Both the position numbers and the translations under genes were made by a program. The notes beneath the pieces were generated by a model. That model did no database searches. It had not been told where the DNA came from and saw only the letters and a list, made by a program, of their open reading frames with translations. A DNA stretch of 39,415 bases, from the NCBI GenBank assembly GCA_038233215.1, contig JBBSML010000023.1:1-39415 (forward strand), written 5' to 3'. This document shows positions 7,751-15,765 of the stretch, piece after piece. The DNA comes from JACDBZ01 sp038233215 (lineage in GTDB: Bacteria; Chloroflexota; Limnocylindria; QHBO01). Each line of letters begins with the position of its first letter. The stretch's first letter is position 1.

Positions 7751-9115
7751 CTAAAAGGCCCCCAGGTAGCGATCGACCTCCCACGCACTGACCTGCATGC
7801 GGTATTCGTCCCACTCCTCCGTCTTTGCCTCCACGAAACGCTCGAACACGTGCTCGCCGAGCGCGTCGGCGATGACGCTGTCCGCCTTGAGCTCATCCAG
7901 GGCCTCGCGCAGCGTGCCTGGCAGCTGCTTGATCTGGCGACTCTCGAGCTTGGCGGCGTCGAAGTGGTAGAGGTTCTCCTCCACCGGCTCCGGTGGGGTC
8001 AGCTTGCGCTCGACGCCGTCGAGACCGGCCGCCAGCATGGCGGCGAAGGCGAGATACGGATTCGACGACGGGTCGGGGCAGCGCAGCTCGATGCGGACCG
8101 AGTTGTACTGTCCCTTGCTGCTCTGCGGAATGCGGATGAGGGCCGATCGATTGATGCGCGCCCAGCCGACGTAGACCGGCGCCTCGTACCCCGGAACGAG
8201 CCGCTTGTAGCTGTTCACGAGCGGCGCCAGGATCGCGATCATGCCGCGCGCGTGCTCGAGGACGCCGGCGATGTAATGGCGAGCCAGCTCGGATAGTCCG
8301 TACGGATCCTTCGGATCGGCGAAGGCATTCTCCCCCTTCTTGTCGTCCCACAGGCTCATATGAGTGTGCATGCCTGAGCCGTTGATGCCGAAGAACGGCT
8401 TCGGCATGAAGGTGGCGTACAACCCGTGCGATGCCGCGATGGCCTTGAGCGTGGTCTTGAAGGTGACGGCGTTATCGGCGGTGCGCAGTGCATCGGCGTA
8501 TTCGAAGTCGATCTCGTGCTGGCCGGTGGCCACCTCGTGGTGTGCGGTCTCGACCCGGATGCCGAACTCCTCGAGCGCATTCATCATCTCCTTGCGAACC
8601 TCGGTGCCGAGGTCCTCGGAGAGATCGAAGTAGCCGGCCGCGTCGTGCGGTAGAGGTTCGACCGTCCCGTTCGATCGGCGCAGGAGGAAGAATTCGAGCT
8701 CGGGGCCGGTGTTCAGGGTGAAGCCGAGCTTCTTGGCCCGATCCAGCTGACGGCGCAGGACGCCGCGCGGGTCCCCCGGGAACGGCTCGCCGTTCGGGTC
8801 GAACACGTCACAGATGACGCGTGCGCTCCCCGTCGCCAGCTTCGTCGCACCATCCCGACCGATCCCTGGTTCCCACGGAATTGGGCTGAAGGTCGATAGG
8901 TCCGGTACCAGGAACATGTCGGACTCAGCGATACGGGTGAAGCCCTCGATGCTCGAGCCGTCGAACCACTTGCCGTGCTCGACAGCCTCCTCCAGCTGGT
9001 GCATCGGCACCTGGACCGATTTCACCTGTCCGACGATGTCGGTGAACTGGAGGCTGACGAAACGCAGGTTACGATCCTCCGCCAGCTTGAGCGCGTCGGC
9101 GAGCTTGGTGGCCAT
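7751..9115 (-). CDS. glnA: Glutamine synthetase, class I-alpha type
   Basis: It makes glutamine from glutamate, ammonia and ATP as a cytoplasmic dodecamer. The 454 residues show WFDGSSIEGFTRIAESDMFL near 49-68 (the Arg used in feedback inhibition of I-alpha enzymes), GPELEFFLLR, GINGSGMHTHMSLW (active-site His), NSYKRLVPGYEAPVYVGW and NPYLAFAAMLAAG. The C-terminus resembles Bacillus GlnA: the Tyr is in NLYHFD rather than the NLYDLP adenylylation site of the I-beta class, and the end reads VSAWEVDRYL. Regulation by adenylylation is therefore unlikely; feedback or transcriptional control is expected. ATG 9115 has GAGG spaced 7. The gene follows a PucR-type regulator, with a perfect palindrome in the 209-bp gap. 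Confidence 0.96.
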   Translation of the reverse strand: MATKLADALKLAEDRNLRFVSLQFTDIVGQVKSVQVPMHQLEEAVEHGKWFDGSSIEGFTRIAESDMFLVPDLSTFSPIPWEPGIGRDGATKLATGSARVICDVFDPNGEPFPGDPRGVLRRQLDRAKKLGFTLNTGPELEFFLLRRSNGTVEPLPHDAAGYFDLSEDLGTEVRKEMMNALEEFGIRVETAHHEVATGQHEIDFEYADALRTADNAVTFKTTLKAIAASHGLYATFMPKPFFGINGSGMHTHMSLWDDKKGENAFADPKDPYGLSELARHYIAGVLEHARGMIAILAPLVNSYKRLVPGYEAPVYVGWARINRSALIRIPQSSKGQYNSVRIELRCPDPSSNPYLAFAAMLAAGLDGVERKLTPPEPVEENLYHFDAAKLESRQIKQLPGTLREALDELKADSVIADALGEHVFERFVEAKTEEWDEYRMQVSAWEVDRYLGAF

Positions 9116-9210
9116 GGAGAACCTCGTGCGGTGGACGAATGGGTTGCCGATGAGCCTACCGTCATACCGCCTCCGAACGAGGCGACCCCACCGCCCGTGA
9201 CACGCGATTC

Positions 9211-9229
9211 ATTGTGCAGACTGCACAAT
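9211..9229. promoter_or_regulatory. Perfect 19-bp palindrome upstream of glnA, candidate operator
   Basis: ATTGTGCAG-A-CTGCACAAT is an inverted repeat with 9-base perfect arms around one central base. It is A/T-rich at its ends, in a G+C-rich region. It lies 95 bases beyond the stop of the PucR-type regulator gene and about 45-50 bases upstream of candidate glnA -10 sequences (minus strand TATGAC 9161-9166, TAGGCT 9153-9158). This is a position suited to a dimeric activator or repressor. A transcription terminator is less likely: on the minus strand it is not followed by a T run. Confidence 0.55.
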
Positions 9230-9324
9230 CCTCTCTCGCGTCCGGATGCCGTGTCGCAGTTTCCATGGTCCGATGCAGCCGCGTGAATGTGGCGCGGCAA
9301 CCCGCTGACGACCAGGAACTACGG

Positions 9325-10329
9325 TTATTCGTCGCCCTCGTCCGCGGCTCGCAGGAGCTCGAGCGCGTCGGTGGCTCGCCGCGGGTCGATTCCCAGCTCC
9401 GCATGGGCGCGCCGAAGCCGGTACAGGACGGTATTGCGGTGCACGCCGAGGGATCGGGCCGCCGGCGCGATCCGTCCATTGGCGCGGGCGACCGCCAGCA
9501 GCGTGTCACTGATCGGGTCACCGCTCGACCGTGCGGTCTTCGGCACGTTGCGCGAGCCGGACGCCTCCGGAGCGCGTCTGCGGAGGAGGGCACGCAGGGT
9601 GATCGCCAGCGCCTCGATCCCGGTTTCGTCGATGCGAGCCGGTGGAAGGTCGTCGAAGAACCACGCCGAAGCACCCGGGACAATCGGCCGCTCGAGCACC
9701 CAGAGCCCGTCCCGCGTTCGCCGCACCGGCGTGCTGCCCTCCGTGCGGTCGGCGAGGAGTCGCATGTGTGCCGCTGCGAAGCGCGTCGCCAGGGCCCGCC
9801 CGGCCGGTCGTGGATGCAGGGCACGCAGCACGCCATCGATGGTGACGGCGACTCCGCGGCGGAGTCGGGCTGCGACGACACCGGCGGGTGCCGACGGCTG
9901 CGGATCGGCCAGGGCAGCCTCGGCGCCGGCCAGGCGCAGACCGCTGGCAAACGCGCCGAGTTGCGCGACCTCATCGTCGAGATGGCGCTCGACGGCAGCG
10001 ACGATCGAGGACACGGATCCCATGCCGAGCATGATCGGCACGGCGTCACCGGCCGGGTCGAGCCGTGTCACCTCGTTCGTAGTGAGCCACAACGCGACCG
10101 GCGCCGCACCGATCTGGTGCAGCGCGTCCACCAGCGAATCGAGCGTCCATCCTGCAATCACTGCCATATCGGTCACCAGCAGCTCCCCTCCTCGCAATAA
10201 CGGCAGATGCGGCGGAGCGGCCCGGGTGCGAGCGATGCCGCGGACCGGGCGTGTGAGGCGCTCGACCGATCCGGACACCAGCCGCGCTTCCGGATCGACC
10301 GCGCGCCACACGTCCAGAACGCTGGTCAC
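9325..10329 (-). CDS. PucR-type helix-turn-helix transcriptional regulator
   Basis: The 334-residue protein ends with a PucR C-terminal helix-turn-helix around residues 274-330: DTLLAVARANGRIAPAARSL, then GVHRNTVLYRLRRA and a leucine-rich last helix. The N-terminal third (LLRGGELLVTDMAVI near residues 44-58) resembles the PucR ligand-sensing domain, though it is divergent. The middle has no motif I can name. Family members respond to small nitrogenous metabolites and bind palindromes. The GTG start at 10329 overlaps the resB stop as GTGA. Because glnA and a perfect palindrome come next, control of glutamine synthetase is the obvious hypothesis, but this is inference from position alone. Confidence 0.82.
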   Translation of the reverse strand: MTSVLDVWRAVDPEARLVSGSVERLTRPVRGIARTRAAPPHLPLLRGGELLVTDMAVIAGWTLDSLVDALHQIGAAPVALWLTTNEVTRLDPAGDAVPIMLGMGSVSSIVAAVERHLDDEVAQLGAFASGLRLAGAEAALADPQPSAPAGVVAARLRRGVAVTIDGVLRALHPRPAGRALATRFAAAHMRLLADRTEGSTPVRRTRDGLWVLERPIVPGASAWFFDDLPPARIDETGIEALAITLRALLRRRAPEASGSRNVPKTARSSGDPISDTLLAVARANGRIAPAARSLGVHRNTVLYRLRRAHAELGIDPRRATDALELLRAADEGDE

Positions 10330-11573
10330 GGGCGGAGGCCAAGAACGCGCCGGAGGCGATCGAGCTCATCGATGAGCCTGTCGAAACGCTCGCCCTGCAG
10401 GAGCAGCTCGACGCCTCCGCCGCTCGGACGCACCGTGAGCCTTCGCCGCGGAAGCCAGAACGCGGCGGCCAGCGAGACCGACAATGCGGCGGCACCGAGG
10501 AACAGGATCATGGATCCTGGGTCCCGGCGCGATAGAAAGGTGACCCAGGCGTCGAAACCATTGAGCTCGACCCGCAGGTCGCCCACGCGCGCGGCGTCGC
10601 CCGGCAAGAGGCGCGCGGCATCTACCAGTCGACCCGCCGTGTCCACGACGCTCACGCCCAATTCGTTGCGGTCGGGATCGGTGATGGCAAGTCCGAGGGT
10701 CACGCCGGCCGTCGGCAGCTCCGCCGACCCGACCGGCACGCCGTCGCGCAACCCGGGGAGCGGCACCGGCCCGTCGAGCAACGGACCACCACCCAGGGTA
10801 GTGACCCGGATCCTCACCGCCGGCCCATAGGTCCACGGATGGACAAGGTAACCGTCGAAGTCGCCTGGCTCATTGACGCGCAGGACCGCCTCGCGGATCG
10901 GCTCACCATCGCGCAGGAAGGTGACCGTCGTATCGAGGCGGCGCGGCCGAGCATCAGGTCCGAATTCAGCATCAAGGCCCTCCAGCCGCACAGAGGAGGC
11001 AAAGCCAGCGCGCGGAGCGTCGAGGAGCGCCTGGTCGCCGCGCAGTAGGGTGAACTCCGTCTCCGATCCGAACGCAGCCCCGACAGCCACCCCCAGGATG
11101 ACGACCACGAGGGCGAGGTGGCTGGCCAGGCCGGCGTACCTGGACCATCCGCGGCGCACGCCGTGCACCGCCCACCGACCCCCGCGTTCCTCACGTCGCG
11201 TCCGATAACCGGCTGTCCGAAGTGTCTGTTCGATGACCACAGACGTGCCGTCCGTCATGGCCAGGCGGAGTGTGCCGCTCCCGCGCTGCACGGCGGTCGG
11301 GCGACGCCACTCCCGCCAGACTGTCGGAGCGCGCACCGCCACCGCGGCGACGCCGCTCAGCGCCACCGCGCCGAGCAGGAGGACGTACGGCCATGCATCG
11401 AGTTCGCTCGGTCCGTTGGGCAGCAGAGCCGCGAGCGCATTGGCCAGGCCGGTGAGGAGGAGCAGCACGAGCGCCGTGCGCGCGTCTCCAACAACCCGCA
11501 GCAGACGCTCGGCGGCGTGAACGAATCGTTCCCCGGCCGGCGCCGCCCCTACGGCGACGCGCGGCGGCGTCAC
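10326..11573 (-). CDS. ResB/Ccs1-like cytochrome c biogenesis membrane protein
   Basis: ResB works with CcsA (ResC) in system II haem delivery to apocytochrome c. The 415-residue protein shows two N-terminal helices (about residues 32-55 and 62-82) and a third helix (about 148-167). A long extracytoplasmic domain follows (FTLLRGDQ..., VNEPGDFDGYLVHPWTYGP, close to the ResB pattern of a short signature around a substituted F.GY.. strand). A last helix lies near residue 365, with a cytoplasmic tail. This is the ResB topology, on the short side. The GTG start overlaps the upstream metB-like stop (GTGA, 11570-11573), and the gene itself overlaps the regulator by GTGA. No ccsA or thioredoxin-like partner is in the window, which is unusual. 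Confidence 0.75.
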   Translation of the reverse strand: MTPPRVAVGAAPAGERFVHAAERLLRVVGDARTALVLLLLTGLANALAALLPNGPSELDAWPYVLLLGAVALSGVAAVAVRAPTVWREWRRPTAVQRGSGTLRLAMTDGTSVVIEQTLRTAGYRTRREERGGRWAVHGVRRGWSRYAGLASHLALVVVILGVAVGAAFGSETEFTLLRGDQALLDAPRAGFASSVRLEGLDAEFGPDARPRRLDTTVTFLRDGEPIREAVLRVNEPGDFDGYLVHPWTYGPAVRIRVTTLGGGPLLDGPVPLPGLRDGVPVGSAELPTAGVTLGLAITDPDRNELGVSVVDTAGRLVDAARLLPGDAARVGDLRVELNGFDAWVTFLSRRDPGSMILFLGAAALSVSLAAAFWLPRRRLTVRPSGGGVELLLQGERFDRLIDELDRLRRVLGLRP

Positions 11574-12751
11574 GTCCCGGGGCGCGCGGCGCCTGCGAGA
11601 TCCTCGATCAGGTCGGCCGCGTCCTCGATCCCGATCGAGATGCGCATGGTTCCCGCCGACATTCCGGCCGCTGCCAGCTCGTCCCTGCCGAGCTGACGAT
11701 GCGAAGAGCTGGCGGGGTGGCTCACCAGGGTCTCGACGCTGCCGAGGCTGGTGGCGTGCACCGCGACACGGATGCGGCTCAGGAATCGCTCACCGTGCTC
11801 TCGGCCACCGTCGAGCTCAATGGCAAGCATCCCACTCGCCATGCCACCACGAAATGTGCGCATCGCAAGGTCGTGCTGCGGATGCGAGGTCAGGCCCGGA
11901 TACAGCACCCGGATGACGCCAGGAGCATCCTCGAGGGCCTCCGCCACGGCCAGCGCGTTTGCCGAGTGGCGCTCCATGCGCAGCGCCAGCGTCTTCAGGC
12001 CGCGCAACGCCAGAAACGCCTCAAAGGGCGCAGCGTTCCCGCCGGCGTGGATGACGATCTTGCGGGCTGCCGCGATGCGGTCGGCAGCCCCGAGCACGAC
12101 CCCGCCAATCAGATCCGAATGGCCGCCGATGTACTTTGTGAGCGAGTGGACCACGATATCCGCGCCGATGCTCAAGGGGTTGAGGACAGCCGGAGAGGCG
12201 AACGTGTTGTCCACGGCGACCAGGACGCCATGCTCATGCGCAAGGTTCGACACGGTCTCGATATCGGCCACGGCGGTCGTCGGATTGCTGATCGTCTCGA
12301 GCCAGATCAGGCGTGTCCGGTCATGGATCGCGGCCCGCACCTGCGCCAGGTCGGTGGTGTCCACCGACCGGTGACCGATGCCGGACCGCTCGAGGATGGC
12401 CGCGATCAGGCCGACCATACCGCCGTAGACGGCACGGGGCACGATGATCTCGTCTCCCGGCCGCAGTAAAGACAGCACCACGGCGTGCATGGCCGCCATG
12501 CCCGAGGCGGTGACAACCGCCGCAGCGGCGCCCTCCAGTTCTGCGAGGGCATCCTCCAGTGCGGCATGCGTGGGATTCGAATATCGCGAGTAGGAGTGAC
12601 CGGGACGTTCGAAGCCGAGCAGCTCGGCCAGCTCGTCCGCATCGGCCATCTCGAACGTGCTGGTCTGGTAGATCGGCACGTTGACCGGCGGCTGTGGGAC
12701 GTCAGGGGCGCGGCTGGCGGCTCGAATGGCACGCGTCGAGAAGCCCGGCAT
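11570..12751 (-). CDS. Trans-sulfuration PLP enzyme (cystathionine gamma-synthase/lyase family)
   Basis: This is a fold-type I PLP enzyme of Cys/Met metabolism. Residues run SYSRYSNPTHAALEDALAELEG (phosphate-binding Tyr and Arg), VTASGMAAMHAVVLSLLRPGDEI, DNTFASPAVLNPLSIGADIVVHSLTKYIGGHSDLIGG with the Schiff-base Lys in SLTKY, and near the end SLGSVETLVSHPASSSH. These features fit cystathionine gamma-synthase, gamma-lyase or methionine gamma-lyase; sequence alone does not separate them. The frame extends to 12820, but ATG 12751 is the better start. It gives MPGFSTRAIRAAS, the usual N-terminus, and a TAGACT lies 8 bases upstream (12760-12765). It heads a run with resB and the PucR-type gene, joined by 4-base overlaps. 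Confidence 0.92.
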   Translation of the reverse strand: MPGFSTRAIRAASRAPDVPQPPVNVPIYQTSTFEMADADELAELLGFERPGHSYSRYSNPTHAALEDALAELEGAAAAVVTASGMAAMHAVVLSLLRPGDEIIVPRAVYGGMVGLIAAILERSGIGHRSVDTTDLAQVRAAIHDRTRLIWLETISNPTTAVADIETVSNLAHEHGVLVAVDNTFASPAVLNPLSIGADIVVHSLTKYIGGHSDLIGGVVLGAADRIAAARKIVIHAGGNAAPFEAFLALRGLKTLALRMERHSANALAVAEALEDAPGVIRVLYPGLTSHPQHDLAMRTFRGGMASGMLAIELDGGREHGERFLSRIRVAVHATSLGSVETLVSHPASSSHRQLGRDELAAAGMSAGTMRISIGIEDAADLIEDLAGAARPGT

Positions 12752-12759
12752 CGTCGATG

Positions 12760-12765
12760 AGTCTA
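12760..12765 (-). promoter_or_regulatory. Candidate -10 (TAGACT) of the trans-sulfuration gene
   Basis: TAGACT on the minus strand ends 8 bases before ATG 12751, with no ribosome-binding site in between. It is in the 63-base divergent gap with the DUF3048 gene, whose own TAGCAT (12800-12805) faces the other way. Confidence 0.4.
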
Positions 12766-12799
12766 CCAGCGGCTTCGTGAACGGCGGCGGCCGGCCCGG

Positions 12800-12805
12800 T
12801 AGCAT
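12800..12805 (+). promoter_or_regulatory. Candidate -10 (TAGCAT) of the DUF3048 gene
   Basis: TAGCAT ends 9 bases before ATG 12815. The intervening bases contain no Shine-Dalgarno, so a leaderless or two-base-leader transcript is likely. Confidence 0.35.
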
Positions 12806-12814
12806 GGGCAACCG

Positions 12815-14008
12815 ATGCATCGCCTCAGATCTCGAACCGGCCTGCTCTTCGTGAGCGGCCTCATCCTGCTCGCCGTCCTGGTCAGTGCCGGGGCTCTTGT
12901 CCTGACGCGCGCGCCAGAGCCGACGCCTACGCCGAGGCCGACCGCCTCGCCGACGCCGAGCCCCACGGCGTCACCGACGCCCAGCCCGACGCCGACGCCC
13001 ACGCCCACGCCGACACCGTCACCGTCACCGTCACCCACGGCTTCGCCGACGCCCACGCCGAGCCCGAGCCCGGTCGCCGTCTGCCCCATGAACGGCACCG
13101 AGCTCTCGAACCCATCGCTCGCCGATCGGGTGCCGATCCTCGTCCAGATCGAGAACAACCCGATCGCGCGGCCACCGACCGGGCTGAACCTGGCTGACCT
13201 CGTCATCGAGTCTCCGGTGGAGGGCGACACGACTCGATTCAGCGCTGTCTTCATGTGTCTCGAGTCCCTGAATGCCTCCGTCGGCCCGGTCCGTTCTGCG
13301 CGCTACTACAACATCGACTACTGGCAGCAGATGCGCGCCGTCACCTTCCATTTCGGCGGTGCCGGGATGGTCCTCCGCCGATTCAATGGCGAAGGCATGC
13401 CGTTCGCCAACGGGCTCACCGGCGGTTGGGGCTTCTTCTTCCGCGCCGGACCCTGGGCCGCGCCGCATAACGTGTACTTCGACGTCGACGCCGGTCGCGC
13501 GCAGCTCGAAGGTGGATTTCTCTCGGCGCTCGCCGATGCTGCGGGCGAGGTGCGGGCACCGTTCGTCTTCGATGATGATCCCGAGCTGCCCGAAGGTCGA
13601 GCCGTCAACGGCGTCGGCATCCAGACCTCGAGCTTCTGGCGCTTCGGCTGGGAGTGGAGCCCGGATGCCGGTCGGTGGCTGCGCACGGACGGAGGGTCAG
13701 CGAACTTCGAGGCGCTCTCCGGTGCTCGGATCAGTGCGCGGACCGTCATCGTCCAGGTCGTGCGACAGGACGTCCTGATCGGCGAGAACGATCCCGGCGG
13801 ATTCCCCCGTCGCTACCAATACCTCGTAGAGGACGGCGTCGGCGTGCTGTACATCAATGGCCGCGGTCACGATGTGCGGTGGTCACGTCCGACGGCGGGC
13901 GACGTGACGACATGGACCTATGCCGACAGTGGCGAACCGGTGATCCTGCCGCCGGGACGAATTTGGTGGGAGATCGTGCCGGTCGGGACCAGCATCGGCG
14001 AGGGCTGA
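12815..14008 (+). CDS. DUF3048 (YerB-like) membrane-anchored surface protein with Pro/Thr/Ser linker
   Basis: The 397-residue protein has a basic N-terminus and one hydrophobic helix (about residues 9-31). Residues ~33-87 are a linker made almost entirely of P, T and S in PTPS repeats, and a folded domain follows. The folded part matches the DUF3048/YerB pattern: ILVQIENNPIARPPTGLNLADLVIESPVEGDTTRFSAVF (pro-family start), GPVRSARYYNIDYWQQ, then AAPHNVYFD and GRWLRTDGG, with a C-terminal IWWEIVPVG. The function of DUF3048 proteins is not established; they are exported. The linker would hold the domain away from the membrane through the wall. Its DNA (about 12911-13075) is a low-complexity stretch with a 6-base rhythm. 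Confidence 0.85.
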   Translation: MHRLRSRTGLLFVSGLILLAVLVSAGALVLTRAPEPTPTPRPTASPTPSPTASPTPSPTPTPTPTPTPSPSPSPTASPTPTPSPSPVAVCPMNGTELSNPSLADRVPILVQIENNPIARPPTGLNLADLVIESPVEGDTTRFSAVFMCLESLNASVGPVRSARYYNIDYWQQMRAVTFHFGGAGMVLRRFNGEGMPFANGLTGGWGFFFRAGPWAAPHNVYFDVDAGRAQLEGGFLSALADAAGEVRAPFVFDDDPELPEGRAVNGVGIQTSSFWRFGWEWSPDAGRWLRTDGGSANFEALSGARISARTVIVQVVRQDVLIGENDPGGFPRRYQYLVEDGVGVLYINGRGHDVRWSRPTAGDVTTWTYADSGEPVILPPGRIWWEIVPVGTSIGEG

Positions 14009-14016
14009 GCGTGAGG

Positions 14017-15585
14017 TCAATGGTCGGGCGAGGAACGATCCTGCTCGCGGGGGACAGGTGAGAGGAATGCATCCATCGCGCGCCGGATCTGGTCGTCCGG
14101 ATCGAACGAACGGCTGGCGCTCGCGATCCTGCGCCGGACCTCCTGCGGGTCTGCGTCGTCCACTTCCTCGTGCCGCGCTCTGGACGCAGGCTCGGTCGCC
14201 ACGATTGGTCCCAGCTCGACCTCGATTGCGCGGGCCTCGCCGGGCGCCGCGGCTGACAGGTCTCGATCGGGTCGCGGCCCATCCGTGCGTGACCTATTCG
14301 TGCGGGAGCTGTCGGTGCGCCGGGCGTCGGCAGCTGGCGGGGGCGCGACCGGCTTCTGCGGGTCCTTCGTCGAGCCGCGAGCAAGGAGCGCGGGACGCGG
14401 ACGCGGGTTGCCGCTGATCTGATTCTTGCCGAGACGCTTGGCCTGGTACATCGCCCGGTCCGCGGCCGTGAGCAACTCTTCGGCGGAGAGCCCGTCCTCG
14501 GGGTGAGAGACGAGACCGATGCTTACGCTCGTCACCGATTCCGGACCCGCCATCGACATGCCGACCTCCTCGGCGCCGGCGCGGACCTTCTCCGCGACCA
14601 CGAATGCGCCCACGATATCGGTCTCCGGCAGGAGCACAACGAACTCGTCGCCGCCGTAGCGATAGGCGCTGTCCACCGTGCGAATCGATGAGCGAATCAC
14701 CGACCCGAGCGAGCGCAGCACCTCATCTCCGCGCAGATGTCCGGTGGTGTCGTTGATCACCTTCAGGCCATCCAGGTCGATCATGAGCACGCAGAAGCCT
14801 CGCTCGCTGCGGCGGGTGCGACTGACCTCCTGCTCGAGTGTCACGAACAGCTGGACCCGGTTGAAGAGGGATGTGAGCGGATCGGTGCGTGCCTGATCGA
14901 TCGCGCGTGCCATCGCCCGGCGCAGGTGGCCGGCATAGGCGATCGCCACGAATGCGAGGAGCCAGGTCGCACCAAGTCCGATCGAGAGCCGGAGTGCGTC
15001 GTCCAAACCGTAGCTGCCCAGTCGCGGGTCCACGAGCAGCACGACGGCAAAGGCGGCGGTCGCCACTCCCGCAGCTGCGACGCCCGGCCTGGGCCCATGG
15101 GCCAATGCCGCCGAAACCGAAACGAGCCCCAGGAGCATCGCGAACGGGGAGGACGCGAACCCGGTCAGGACGAGCAGTGCGCCGATGAGCGCCACCGCAG
15201 CGAACAGCTCAGCCAGCTGGACGATGCGCGCGGGCCGCGATGAGCCGAGCACCTCGTGGAAGACAATGACAATGATGACTGCGGCTCCCCCGAGGAGGAA
15301 GATCGGTGCCTGGACATCCGCAAACGAGCCGCTGATCCCGACGCCGAGCAGGACGATCGTGATCGCCAACCACCACACCACCCGCAGCGTCGACTCCGTC
15401 CCGTACGCCTCGCCGAGAACGCCGTGCGGGAGGTCGTTCGTCGGGGCAGTGGCGCGAAGAGCGTGCTTCAATCTATCGGCCCGGGGTCGATCGCCGACGA
15501 CGCGGCGCCCAGCAAGCACGACGCCGACAAGCAACAGTCCGACGAAGAGCCCGGTCACGGCGATGATGATCTGCTCTGGTGGCAC
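14017..15585 (-). CDS. Membrane diguanylate cyclase (GGDEF) with disordered C-terminal tail
   Basis: It would make cyclic di-GMP from two GTP. From GTG 15585 (GAGG spaced 5) the protein is 522 residues. Six or seven hydrophobic helices fill residues ~5-220. The GGDEF domain begins DPLTSLFNRVQLFVTLE, with the exact motif RYGGDEF at 311-315. An RTVD product-inhibition site (302-305) lies five residues before it, and it ends MYQAKRLGKNQISG. Catalysis and feedback inhibition are therefore both expected. The last ~140 residues are rich in P, R, A, D and S with no recognisable fold. The frame extends upstream to 15726 but without protein-like sequence. It converges with the DUF3048 gene, leaving 8 bases between stops. 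Confidence 0.9.
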   Translation of the reverse strand: MPPEQIIIAVTGLFVGLLLVGVVLAGRRVVGDRPRADRLKHALRATAPTNDLPHGVLGEAYGTESTLRVVWWLAITIVLLGVGISGSFADVQAPIFLLGGAAVIIVIVFHEVLGSSRPARIVQLAELFAAVALIGALLVLTGFASSPFAMLLGLVSVSAALAHGPRPGVAAAGVATAAFAVVLLVDPRLGSYGLDDALRLSIGLGATWLLAFVAIAYAGHLRRAMARAIDQARTDPLTSLFNRVQLFVTLEQEVSRTRRSERGFCVLMIDLDGLKVINDTTGHLRGDEVLRSLGSVIRSSIRTVDSAYRYGGDEFVVLLPETDIVGAFVVAEKVRAGAEEVGMSMAGPESVTSVSIGLVSHPEDGLSAEELLTAADRAMYQAKRLGKNQISGNPRPRPALLARGSTKDPQKPVAPPPAADARRTDSSRTNRSRTDGPRPDRDLSAAAPGEARAIEVELGPIVATEPASRARHEEVDDADPQEVRRRIASASRSFDPDDQIRRAMDAFLSPVPREQDRSSPDH

Positions 15586-15748
15586 GAGCCCCTCGTTTGG
15601 CAGCACTGGGGAGAGACAATGGGTCACCGGCAGGCCCGGGGGGCAAGTATGGGGGCGTCGGCCGGGATGGCGCAAATGTACTAACCCATCCGTACTACCC
15701 GACTGTGGACCGGATGCACCACACAACGGCGGTGCGGGGACCTGGTGC

Positions 15749-15754
15749 TACACT
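15749..15754 (+). promoter_or_regulatory. Candidate -10 (TACACT) of the second LCP gene
   Basis: TACACT ends 11 bases before ATG 15766. It sits in the 180-bp divergent gap between the diguanylate cyclase and LCP genes, which otherwise holds no recognisable gene. Confidence 0.3.
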
Positions 15755-15765
15755 CCGCAGGCCCC

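Noticed and set aside
12911..13075. Low-complexity DNA with a 6-base rhythm, possibly a microsatellite or CRISPR-like array
   Set aside because: It encodes the Pro/Thr/Ser linker of the DUF3048 protein in frame, and there are no spacers.
15678..15700. Direct repeat of GTACTA-CC in the diguanylate cyclase/LCP divergent gap
   Set aside because: It is too short and imperfect to call an operator; two copies at 14-base spacing can arise by chance.
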